5,598 nt of DNA from an uncultured Oscillibacter sp. (GTDB lineage: Bacteria; Bacillota; Clostridia; Oscillospirales; Oscillospiraceae): positions 1-5,598 of the forward strand of contig NZ_CAJTUX010000111.1 in NCBI RefSeq assembly GCF_910579365.1. The letters are read 5' to 3'. Made by a program: the position numbers and the translations under genes. The notes below the pieces were generated by a model. The model ran no database searches. It was given only the letters and a program-made list of their open reading frames with translations, and had not been told where the DNA came from. This document shows, one piece after another, positions 1 through 5,598 of this stretch (positions within the stretch are counted from its first letter, which is position 1; each line of letters opens with the position of its first letter).

Positions 1-725
1 AGCCGGAACAGGCACCGCCGCCCCCGGCCCCTCAGACTGCGGAAAATCAGCAGTCTGGACCGCTGGACAGTGCCGCACTCTTGACTGCGGAAAAACCGCA
101 GTCTGCACCGCTGGAAATGCGCGGTCTTGACAGCGGTTTTTCCGTCCCTAATAAGACTGAAAAGAAAAATACTGAACTGAACGATACTGACCCATCCATC
201 CTTCCCCCTACCCTCGCCGTCGCAAGCTCCGCATCCCTCGCTTCGCCGCAAGCGGCAAAGCTCACTCGCTGCGCTGCTCCGTCTCTCCCCACCGCAAACG
301 CTTCGCTGGTTTGCGGCGGGGGCCCCGGTCGGCCCAAGAGCCGTATGAGGATGGATGAGATGGATGGATACCGAGAGCTGATAAAAGAAAATATCGACTA
401 TGACCTGCTCCTGACCGAGCATCCCTACGATGAGGAAACGCTGGAGGGCTATGTGGAGCTTATGGTGGAGGTCTGCTGTTCCCGGCGGGACTTCATCCGT
501 ATCGCCGGAGAGGAAATGCCTACCGGCGTGGTCAAGAGCCGGTTCCTGAAACTTGGCCATGAGCATATCGCCTATGTTCTGGACAGCCTGAGCCAGAACA
601 CCACGCTGGTAAAGAACATCAAGGCGTATACCCTGGCGGCGCTCTACAACGCGCCCACAACCATCAGCCAGTATTACGCATCCCTGGTCAGCCACGATCT
701 GGCCCAGGACGCGGCTGGAATATAA
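1..725 (+). CDS. Replication initiator protein A (RepA_N type), C-terminal part with DUF6017 domain; 5' end outside window
   Basis: The frame is open from the left edge (first full codon at 3) to TAA at 723-725, giving 240 visible codons. The gene starts upstream, so a TTG at 81 should not be taken as its start. The first ~115 visible residues are a Pro/Ala/Ser/Thr-rich linker (QTAENQQSGPLDSAALL, then TAEKPQSAPLE). From about 351 a compact domain begins with MDEMDGYRELIKENIDYDLL and continues with VELMVEVCCSRRDFIRIAGEE, VVKSRFLKLGHEHIAYVLD, NTTLVKNIKAYTLAALYNAP and a final ISQYYASLVSHDL. From memory of the family this matches DUF6017, which forms the C-terminus of replication initiator A proteins in Clostridia conjugative elements. 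The DNA-binding RepA_N domain would lie before the window and is not seen. Family knowledge suggests it binds the element's origin and starts its replication; the role is inferred from the C-terminal domain. The next gene begins 30 bp downstream, so co-transcription is likely. The segment coding for residues near 200-345 looks inserted (listed separately). Confidence 0.85.
   Translation, partial: PEQAPPPPAPQTAENQQSGPLDSAALLTAEKPQSAPLEMRGLDSGFSVPNKTEKKNTELNDTDPSILPPTLAVASSASLASPQAAKLTRCAAPSLPTANASLVCGGGPGRPKSRMRMDEMDGYRELIKENIDYDLLLTEHPYDEETLEGYVELMVEVCCSRRDFIRIAGEEMPTGVVKSRFLKLGHEHIAYVLDSLSQNTTLVKNIKAYTLAALYNAPTTISQYYASLVSHDLAQDAAGI
36..115 (+). repeat. Pair of imperfect 32-bp direct repeats, 48-bp period, inside the initiator gene
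   Basis: Copy 1 is at 36-67 and copy 2 at 84-115. Both begin ACTGCGGAAAA and end ACCGCTGGA, and they differ at only 3 of 32 positions. The 48-bp period is a multiple of three, so each unit adds 16 residues to the linker (TAENQQSGPLD and TAEKPQSAPLE). Each copy carries internal dyad symmetry, strongest in copy 2. RepA_N initiators of Gram-positive plasmids are known to bind repeats lying within their own gene, so these may be iterons of an intragenic origin. They may also be simple coding repeats of a flexible linker. More copies could lie upstream of the window. Confidence 0.7.
84..144 (+). other. Nested inverted repeats in initiator linker (possible initiator binding or origin structure)
   Basis: Positions 84-90 (ACTGCGG) and 96-102 (CCGCAGT) form a perfect 7-bp stem around a 5-A loop. 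In addition 88-99 (CGGAAAAACCGC) is the exact reverse complement of 133-144 (GCGGTTTTTCCG), a 12-bp inverted repeat spaced by 33 bp. An AT-rich stretch follows directly (about 147-192). The symmetry is visible in the sequence; a role in origin function or in regulating the gene is inferred. Confidence 0.5.
196..345 (+). repeat. GC-rich, hairpin-dense segment within initiator linker, possibly an inserted dispersed repeat
   Basis: This stretch separates the acidic/Thr linker (ending NDTDPSI) from the DUF6017 domain. It encodes a low-complexity Ala/Ser/Leu peptide with no domain character (SLASPQAAKLTRCAAPSL). Several inverted repeats are visible. CGCTT 239-243 pairs with AAGCG 250-254, and GCCGC 245-249 pairs with GCGGC 252-256. 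The largest pairs 287-299 with 309-321 (13 bp with one mismatch, including CCGCAAAC/GTTTGCGG) around a 9-nt loop. On the minus strand it shows recurring GCGAGC-like units (GCGCAGCGAGTGAGC, GCGAAGCGAGG), a texture typical of noncoding dispersed repeats rather than of selected protein sequence. It keeps the reading frame open, so it appears to be tolerated in the linker. The outer limits are approximate. Confidence 0.4.
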
Positions 726-755
726 CAACCGGACAGACAAAGGAGGATTTTCTGT

Positions 756-1097
756 ATGGCAAACAAAATCGACATTCTGGTGGTAGAACCCTGCGAGGCT
801 CCTCGCCCCATCCAGGTGGAGGATACGCTGGAAGCCTTTCAGCAGATTGTGGGCGGACCCATTGAGGCCGGGTGCTATCTGCCCCAGCGGGTCATGCTGA
901 TCTGCAACGGTGAGGGCAAGAACATGAAACTCATGCCCAACCGGGAGAATCCCACGGACAGCGGGGACTTTATCGCCGGGACGTTCCTGCTGTGCGGCTT
1001 TGAGGGGGAACACTTTACCTCCCTGACCCCTGCCCAGCAGCGGGAATTTGAAGCCTACTTCGCCACGTCCGGCCCGGAGGGAGGCGATAAGGATTGA
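756..1097 (+). CDS. DUF3846 domain-containing protein (113 aa)
   Basis: A complete small gene, ATG at 756 to TGA at 1095-1097, with a strong RBS AAAGGAGGA at 739-747 that fixes the start (8-nt spacer). The product starts MANKIDILVVEPCEAPRPIQV, followed by LEAFQQIVGGPIEAG (25-39), a central VMLICNGEGKNMKLMPNRE (46-64), and IAGTFLLCGFEGEHFTSL (73-90). A VEP near the N-terminus, the VGG-x-IE turn, the CN-x-EGK...PNR core and the (I)AGTF-x-(I/L)-x-G pattern are what I recall as DUF3846 hallmarks. The domain fills the protein and there is no signal peptide or membrane segment, so it should be cytoplasmic. DUF3846 has no established biochemical role known to me; it recurs in the accessory gene sets of conjugative elements and phages, which fits the initiator gene 30 bp upstream. 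It is probably co-transcribed with that gene. Confidence in the family is high and in function nil. Confidence 0.88.
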   Translation: MANKIDILVVEPCEAPRPIQVEDTLEAFQQIVGGPIEAGCYLPQRVMLICNGEGKNMKLMPNRENPTDSGDFIAGTFLLCGFEGEHFTSLTPAQQREFEAYFATSGPEGGDKD

Positions 1098-1182
1098 CCC
1101 ACCGCCATCTGCTCCGCCGCCTGCTGGTCCCGCCCTAGTACATAGCACACCCCGGAAAATCCAAAATCTGAAAGGAGGACGC
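1098..1182 (+). other. Short intergenic spacer with RBS for the SLH protein
   Basis: This 85-bp gap carries AAAGGAGGA at 1171-1179, which sets the ATG at 1183 as the start of the surface protein with a 3-nt gap to the core (5-6 nt from the AGGAGG G's). I see no good -10/-35 pair and no stem followed by a T run. The surface protein gene may therefore be read from a promoter upstream of the window or of the DUF3846 gene, although a weak local promoter cannot be excluded. Confidence 0.6.
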
Positions 1183-1275
1183 ATGAGCATCAAATTTCCC
1201 AATCTAAAGCGATTCTTTTCTCTGTTCCTGGCGGCAGTGATGATGGTTAGCCTTTTAGCAGTCAACGCCCATGCC
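1183..1275 (+). other. Sec signal peptide of the SLH protein
   Basis: Residues 1-31 have a basic N-region (K4, K9, R10), a hydrophobic core (FFSLFLAAVMMVSLLAV, 11-27) and an AHA motif at 29-31 that fits signal peptidase I cleavage before A32. This directs the protein out through the Sec pathway. No lipobox Cys is present, so it is not a lipoprotein. The exact cleavage site is predicted by eye. Confidence 0.85.
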
Positions 1276-4200
1276 GCCAATGCCAACAAGATCACCGACT
1301 ACGGCGACGCCTACGGCCATTGGGCCTATGAAGCCCTGGCGTGGGCGGTGAACAATGGTGTGCTGGTGGGTACGTCCGAGGACAAGCTGAACCCGGACGG
1401 CTATCTCACCCGCGCTCAGATGGCCGCTATGATCGACCGGCTGTTTAACACCTACAAGAGCGCCGACATTTCCCGCTTCACGGATGTACCCCGTGGGAGC
1501 TGGCACCATGACTACATCGCCCAGGCAGTCCACATGGGGACCTTCGCCGGGTATTCCAGCAGCCGCATGGGACCGAATGAGAATATCACCCGCGAACAGG
1601 CCATGGTGGTGCTGGCCCGGACGGTCTGCCTGTCCTCTGCCGGTAACTCCGCCCTTGCCCGGTTCCCGGACCGGAACCAGGTAGGCGCGTGGGCGGCGGA
1701 CAGCGTTGCCGCCATGGTAGAGCGGGGCTACGTCAGCGGTTACAACGATGGCCGTCTGAACCCCAAGGGCCAGATCACCAGGGCGGAGATGGCGCAGATC
1801 ATGAGCAATATCTTCCAGAGCGTCCACGATTCCGGTGATCTCACCGGCACCTACCGGGACACGGTTCTGGTGCGGGGCGCGGTAAGCATCAAGGACGCTG
1901 TGTTTGAAAGCGACCTGATTCTCGCCAACGGTCTGGGGGAGAACGCCCTGGACCTCAATAACATCACCGTCAAGGGGCGGCTGGTGGTGTGGGGCGGCTC
2001 TGCTGTCAACATCACCGGAAAATCCACCGTGGCGGGCGTGGTCACGCCCCGGAATGACGGCCCGGTGCAGGTGGTCTTTGACGCTGCGGCCACGGAGCTG
2101 TCCGAGAAGGGCTGCTCCATCGTCTACCCCAGCGGCATGGACAAGGGCAACAAGGTCCTGTTTACCGGCAAGGCCGACAAGCCCACAATCGCCTTTGACC
2201 TTCCGGCGTATCGGTATGTGGGGGATTCCGTCTCCGTGAAAACCACGCTCACCGGCGCGGAGGCCGTCACCTGGGAGCTGACCCGTGACGGGAAATCTAT
2301 CGCCATGCCGGAGGGCTTCACCAAGGACGGCGGCATCTGCTACTTCATGGAGGCTGGCCGCTATACGCTGAAAGGCACTGTGGAGAACAGCGGCGGCACC
2401 GCCTCCTGCGAGAAAACTGTGGAGGTCCTGCCCATCGGTGACATTGCCTTTTCTCTGCCGGAGTATGGCTACACCGACCGGACGGAGGATGTGAAGCTGC
2501 TGCTGAAAAATGATCTGGACGGCTCCGTGGTCTGGACGCTGATGAAGGACGGCGCAAACCAGCCCCTCGCCAGCTTCACCAAGGACGGCGGCACACTGGC
2601 TCTGACCGAGACGGGCAAGTACACCCTGACGGCTACCCTCGCGGACGCCGCCGGGAAGCAGTACACCGCCAGCCAGTCCATCACCATCCTGCCGGTGATC
2701 GTCCCCACCGTGACCGCCAGCGCGGAGAAGGTGCATGAGGATGAATCCGTGGAGATTGGCCTGACGGTGGAGGGCGGCAAACCCGATTCCGTCCGCTGGG
2801 CGCTGACCAAGGATGGCAAAGAGGCTGCTGTCAGCCTGGGCGACCAGGGCGGGACACTTACCTTTGACGGTGCTGGGGACTACACCCTTACCGCTATCGC
2901 CGTGGATGCCCAGGGCCGGGAGTTTTCTTCCGAGCCTGTGGCAATCAAAGTTATCCCAAACCTGTCCCTTTCCCTGACCGCTGACACCGACAAGCTCCAT
3001 GAGGACGAAGCGGCGGTAATCAATCTGACCGTGGAGCATGGCGCACCCTCGACTGTTGCATGGGCTTTGACCCGTGACGGCGCGGGTGTTTCTGTTTCTC
3101 TGGACGATAACGGCGGCAAACTGGCCTTTGACGGAGCCGGGGCCTATGTCCTGACCGCCACCATTACGGATGAGCTGGGGAAGGAGTATATTGCTGACCT
3201 GCCTTTGGAGGTCTGCCCGGTGATCGTCCTGACGCTGGACGCGCCGGAGACAGCCCATATTGACCAGCCCGCCAGCATCAACCTCTCCGGGACTGACTTG
3301 GACGTGACCTGGGAAGTGACTTCCGAGGACGGTGCTGTGGTTGAGAACGCCCTGACCAACAGCGGCGGCGAGATCACCTTCCCCTCTGCGGGTAACTACA
3401 CCGCGACCGCCAGCGTGACGGACCACCTGGGGCGGACATTCAGTGCCAGCGCCACCATCAGCGTGTGGGACACCATGGGCCTGTCCTTCAAGCTCCCGGA
3501 GTTTGCCCACCCGGATGAGACGGTAAAGGTGAAAATGACCTCCGAGAACGTGGGGGACAGCAAAATTGCGTGGTCCCTGACCGTGGACGGCCAGACCGTT
3601 TCCCTCCCTGCCGGTATCAACGGGACCCTCGACAACGCTGGGGGTAACGTGAAATTCCTTCAGACCGGCACAAATATCCTGACCGCCTCCGTGACGGACG
3701 GCCTGGGCCGTGCCTTTACCTATGAGCAGACGATTGAGGTTTATCCCGTCCTCTCCCTGACCCTGACGGCGGATGCCGCCACTCATACGGATGAGCCGGT
3801 CAGCGTCACGCTGGAAAAGGACACCGCCCTGCCCGTGGTCTGGAAGATCATGCCGTCCAATGACCCCTCTGCTGCTGTGGAGTACACCGGCAATCTGACG
3901 GACAACGGCGGCACCATCCAGATCACCAGCGCCGGGGCCTATGACATTGCCGCCAGCGTGACGGACGCCACCGGGCGGACGTTCGCCGCTCCCGCCGTCA
4001 CAGTCATGGTCTATCCCGTGGCGGGCCTGGACTTCACCCTCCCTGCCGCCGCGTGGACAGACAGCAGCACTCCCGTGGACCTCCTGACCAGCGATTTGCA
4101 GGGGCAGGACGTAGCCTGGACGCTGACGAAGGACGGCGCGGCGGTTTCCCTGACCGGCTCCATGCTGGGCGACCTGGGCAACCTGGGCGGCAAAGTCCGT

Positions 4201-5598
4201 TTCCCCGAAGTGGGGACCTACACTCTGACCGCCTCCGCCGTAGACGCGCTGGGCCGGGAGTATTCCTGTTCGCAGACCATCCGCATTTACCCCGTTGTCG
4301 GCCTGACAATTTCCCTCAGCGATATGAGCCACACCGATACTGCGGAGGATGTGCGGCTGACCACCGAGAACCTGGGCAGCAACGAAGTGGTCTGGACAGT
4401 CCTGCGGGATGGCAAAGAGATCATGCCACCCTTTGACCTGACCGCCAGGGGCGGGCACGGCTTCTTCTCCGAACCCGGTTTTTACACTTTCACCGCCAGC
4501 GTGACGGATGAGCTGGGCCGTGTCACCACCGCCACGGCTTCCATCCAGATTTACCCCGTGGGCGTGTCCGGCTTCTATCTGCCCAAAATGTTCCACACCG
4601 ATTCTGTTGTCACGCTGGTGACGGGCTTTGCGGAATTGGGCGAGAACCCCCTGCGCTGGTCCCTGACCCGGAACGGCGAGAATGTCCCTGTCTCCGACTA
4701 TGTGACCGGGGAACTGACGGCTGACGGCGGGAAAATCCAGTTCAAGCAGGCGGGCGAGTACAAGCTGAAAGCCAGCTTCAAGGACGCTGGGGGCCGCTCC
4801 TACTCCTATGAGCAGTCTTTCACCGTCTATCCCATTCCTGTGATCGCCTGGACCATGCCCGGCTACGCACACACGGACAGCACCTTTACCGTAGCGGTGG
4901 AATCCAAGAATATCACGGCGGATGCCTCCATCCAGTGGCACATTGACGACACCTACGGCCTCCGCCAGAATTGGGGGACCTACGTTGCGGGTACTCTTGG
5001 CGTGGAGCCGGGAGAAATCCGTATCAAACACGCCGGAGTGTTCACCCTCGGCTGTGAGATCACCGACCCCACCGGGCGGGTGTTCTCCTTTGACGGCCCC
5101 TCGATTGAGGTCCTGGCAGAACAGGAATTGCAGGTCAGCATCATTGAGCAGCAGGTCTACACCGGTGAGACGGTCCAGGTGCGGACCCTGGGCAATAACA
5201 TTGCGCTGCCTGTGGAGTGGTCCTTGGAGAAGGATGGGAAACCCGCTGATATTGCTACCTATATCACCGGGGACCTTAACAACCTGGGCGGTGCGATTCA
5301 GTTCACCCAGGGCGGAGAGTTCCGGCTGATTGGCACTCTCCGGGACGGCCTGGGGCGGACCTTCACCGCCAGCGACACCATTACCGTCCTGCCGGTAGGC
5401 TCCCTCCAATTCTCCATGGCAGATATGGAGTACGTGGGCAACCGCGTCCCCGTGGTCATGGACAAGCTCTTTAACCCGGACGGGGCCATCATCACATGGT
5501 CCGCGCAGAAGGACGGCGCAGCCTGCATCATTGATCTGTCCAACCTGGACAATGACGGCGGCACTGTGATCTTCCCCGAACCCGGCGAGTACACCTTG
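1183..5598 (+). CDS. Giant secreted SLH-domain protein with at least 13 tandem Ig-like repeats; 3' end outside window
   Basis: The frame runs from ATG 1183 (RBS AAAGGAGGA at 1171-1179) for 1,472 codons to the right edge without a stop, so the protein is larger still. Domain order: signal peptide (residues 1-31); three SLH domains (about 37-88, 99-148, 161-211); a beta-rich linker (about 219-325); then Ig-like repeats from residue 336 onward, 12 complete and a 13th cut by the window edge. SLH domains bind secondary cell-wall polymers in Gram-positive bacteria, so the protein should be wall-attached with the repeats projecting as a stalk. Each repeat has an invariant Trp (V-x-W-x-L, often followed by KDG), a GG-x-(I/L)-x-F strand, G-x-Y-T-L-T-A, a V-T-D-x-L-G-R turn and a closing I-x-V-Y-P-V. 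No catalytic domain is seen. It lies 85 bp after a mobile-element accessory gene in the same direction. Adhesion or mating-cell contact is a reasonable guess, with structural S-layer or cargo roles as alternatives. Any ligand-binding or terminal anchor domain would be beyond the window. Confidence 0.93.
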   Translation, partial: MSIKFPNLKRFFSLFLAAVMMVSLLAVNAHAANANKITDYGDAYGHWAYEALAWAVNNGVLVGTSEDKLNPDGYLTRAQMAAMIDRLFNTYKSADISRFTDVPRGSWHHDYIAQAVHMGTFAGYSSSRMGPNENITREQAMVVLARTVCLSSAGNSALARFPDRNQVGAWAADSVAAMVERGYVSGYNDGRLNPKGQITRAEMAQIMSNIFQSVHDSGDLTGTYRDTVLVRGAVSIKDAVFESDLILANGLGENALDLNNITVKGRLVVWGGSAVNITGKSTVAGVVTPRNDGPVQVVFDAAATELSEKGCSIVYPSGMDKGNKVLFTGKADKPTIAFDLPAYRYVGDSVSVKTTLTGAEAVTWELTRDGKSIAMPEGFTKDGGICYFMEAGRYTLKGTVENSGGTASCEKTVEVLPIGDIAFSLPEYGYTDRTEDVKLLLKNDLDGSVVWTLMKDGANQPLASFTKDGGTLALTETGKYTLTATLADAAGKQYTASQSITILPVIVPTVTASAEKVHEDESVEIGLTVEGGKPDSVRWALTKDGKEAAVSLGDQGGTLTFDGAGDYTLTAIAVDAQGREFSSEPVAIKVIPNLSLSLTADTDKLHEDEAAVINLTVEHGAPSTVAWALTRDGAGVSVSLDDNGGKLAFDGAGAYVLTATITDELGKEYIADLPLEVCPVIVLTLDAPETAHIDQPASINLSGTDLDVTWEVTSEDGAVVENALTNSGGEITFPSAGNYTATASVTDHLGRTFSASATISVWDTMGLSFKLPEFAHPDETVKVKMTSENVGDSKIAWSLTVDGQTVSLPAGINGTLDNAGGNVKFLQTGTNILTASVTDGLGRAFTYEQTIEVYPVLSLTLTADAATHTDEPVSVTLEKDTALPVVWKIMPSNDPSAAVEYTGNLTDNGGTIQITSAGAYDIAASVTDATGRTFAAPAVTVMVYPVAGLDFTLPAAAWTDSSTPVDLLTSDLQGQDVAWTLTKDGAAVSLTGSMLGDLGNLGGKVRFPEVGTYTLTASAVDALGREYSCSQTIRIYPVVGLTISLSDMSHTDTAEDVRLTTENLGSNEVVWTVLRDGKEIMPPFDLTARGGHGFFSEPGFYTFTASVTDELGRVTTATASIQIYPVGVSGFYLPKMFHTDSVVTLVTGFAELGENPLRWSLTRNGENVPVSDYVTGELTADGGKIQFKQAGEYKLKASFKDAGGRSYSYEQSFTVYPIPVIAWTMPGYAHTDSTFTVAVESKNITADASIQWHIDDTYGLRQNWGTYVAGTLGVEPGEIRIKHAGVFTLGCEITDPTGRVFSFDGPSIEVLAEQELQVSIIEQQVYTGETVQVRTLGNNIALPVEWSLEKDGKPADIATYITGDLNNLGGAIQFTQGGEFRLIGTLRDGLGRTFTASDTITVLPVGSLQFSMADMEYVGNRVPVVMDKLFNPDGAIITWSAQKDGAACIIDLSNLDNDGGTVIFPEPGEYTL
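1291..1815 (+). other. Three tandem S-layer homology (SLH) domains
   Basis: SLH1 covers residues 37-88, SLH2 99-148 and SLH3 161-211. Each has the aromatic start (GHWAYEAL, SWHHDYI, AWAADSV), a G-x(7)-P segment (GTSEDKLNP, GYSSSRMGP, GYNDGRLNP) and the TRAE-type motif. The motif reads TRAQ in SLH1 (76-79), TREQ in SLH2 (136-139) and TRAE in SLH3 (199-202). The key Thr-Arg pair is kept in all three, which in known SLH trimers is needed to bind pyruvylated wall polymer. The set is therefore probably functional as a wall anchor. Confidence 0.93.
1837..2157 (+). other. Beta-rich linker between SLH domains and Ig-like repeats
   Basis: Residues about 219-325 read as short alternating strands: VLVRGAVSIKDAVFESDLIL, then LDLNNITVKGRLVVWGGSAV, then KSTVAGVV. 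This up-and-down pattern with Gly turns resembles the single-strand beta-helix or polymer-forming-like linkers that often follow SLH trimers in Firmicutes surface proteins. It probably works as a rigid spacer. The assignment is from pattern only. Confidence 0.5.
2188..5598 (+). repeat. Array of 13 tandem Ig-like repeats (84-95 aa each, last one partial)
   Basis: Repeat starts, judged from the recurring F-x-L-P / L-T-A opening, are at about 2188, 2443, 2707, 2968, 3229, 3481, 3757, 4027, 4303, 4567, 4843, 5128 and 5404; the last is cut at 5598. Unit lengths are 85, 88, 87, 87, 84, 92, 90, 92, 88, 92, 95 and 92 residues. All 13 units keep one Trp about 25-30 residues in. All keep a G followed two residues later by an aromatic, except repeat 6, which has GTN; repeats 11 and 12 have Phe. 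Trp on one strand and G-x-Y on a later strand is the layout of an Ig-like beta sandwich, here without the disulfide Cys. The units are diverged in sequence, so the array is old and should be stable against recombination. I cannot assign it to a named Big or PKD family by eye. Confidence 0.88.

Noticed and set aside
81..83. TTG at 81 as the start of the first gene
   Set aside because: The same frame is open to the left edge, with the repeat-encoded linker continuing upstream of 81, and there is no RBS before it. The true start is outside the window.
36..115. CRISPR-like array
   Set aside because: Only two copies, with a 16-bp gap and in-frame coding content; no spacers of typical length.
287..321. 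Rho-independent terminator at the strong hairpin
   Set aside because: No T run follows (the next bases are GGCCCCGG on +, and none on the minus side), and it lies inside an open coding frame.
47..337. Minus-strand 96-codon open frame over the initiator linker
   Set aside because: It lies opposite the in-frame linker of the initiator and reads through the hairpin-rich segment. No RBS or recognisable domain supports it.
1094..1144. Promoter in front of the SLH protein (TTGACC at 1094, TACATA at 1139)
   Set aside because: The TTGACC has no AT-rich -10 at 16-18 bp spacing, and TACATA matches TATAAT at only three of six positions with wrong spacing.
4053..4436. Plus-strand 127-codon open frame in another phase
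   Set aside because: It is Arg/Pro/Gly-rich shadow sequence overlapping the well-supported Ig-repeat gene, with no RBS.
1255..5409. Minus-strand open frame of 1,384 codons as a gene
   Set aside because: Its product is low-complexity Gly/His/Val/Arg-rich sequence with no domain or signal, and it has no suitable RBS. The plus strand in the same phase encodes a signal peptide, SLH domains and clear protein-level repeats with its own RBS.

Overview
The window looks like part of an integrative conjugative element or related mobile replicon from a GC-rich, Gram-positive gut-type Clostridia (Oscillospiraceae or Lachnospiraceae are the best guess). The basis is a C-terminal DUF6017 region of a RepA_N-type replication initiator, then a DUF3846 protein, strong AGGAGG ribosome binding sites, GC-rich codon use, and a secreted protein anchored by S-layer homology (SLH) domains, which implies a Gram-positive-type wall. 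All genes that can be supported lie on the + strand.

Layout. (1) Positions 1-725: the 3' part of a replication initiator, open at the left edge. Its linker DNA (about 36-345) is unusual. It holds a 48-bp-spaced pair of imperfect 32-bp direct repeats with inverted repeats, then an AT-rich stretch, then a GC-rich segment full of hairpins. The first two parts resemble the intragenic origins of RepA_N replicons; the third resembles an inserted dispersed repeat. (2) Positions 756-1097: a complete small DUF3846 protein with a strong RBS. (3) Positions 1098-1182: a short spacer with an RBS and no convincing promoter or terminator. (4) Positions 1183-5598: the first 1,472 codons of a very large secreted protein that runs off the right edge. 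It has a signal peptide, three SLH domains, a probable beta-rich linker, and at least 13 tandem Ig-like repeats of 84-95 residues.

The most interesting item is the giant SLH/Ig-repeat protein placed immediately downstream of mobile-element replication and accessory genes. A plausible but unproven role is cell-surface adhesion or mating-pair contact encoded by the element, or a surface cargo gene. The three genes are co-directional with spacers of 30 and 85 bp and could be one transcript. A 1,384-codon open frame on the minus strand (1255-5409) is a shadow of this gene and is not annotated.
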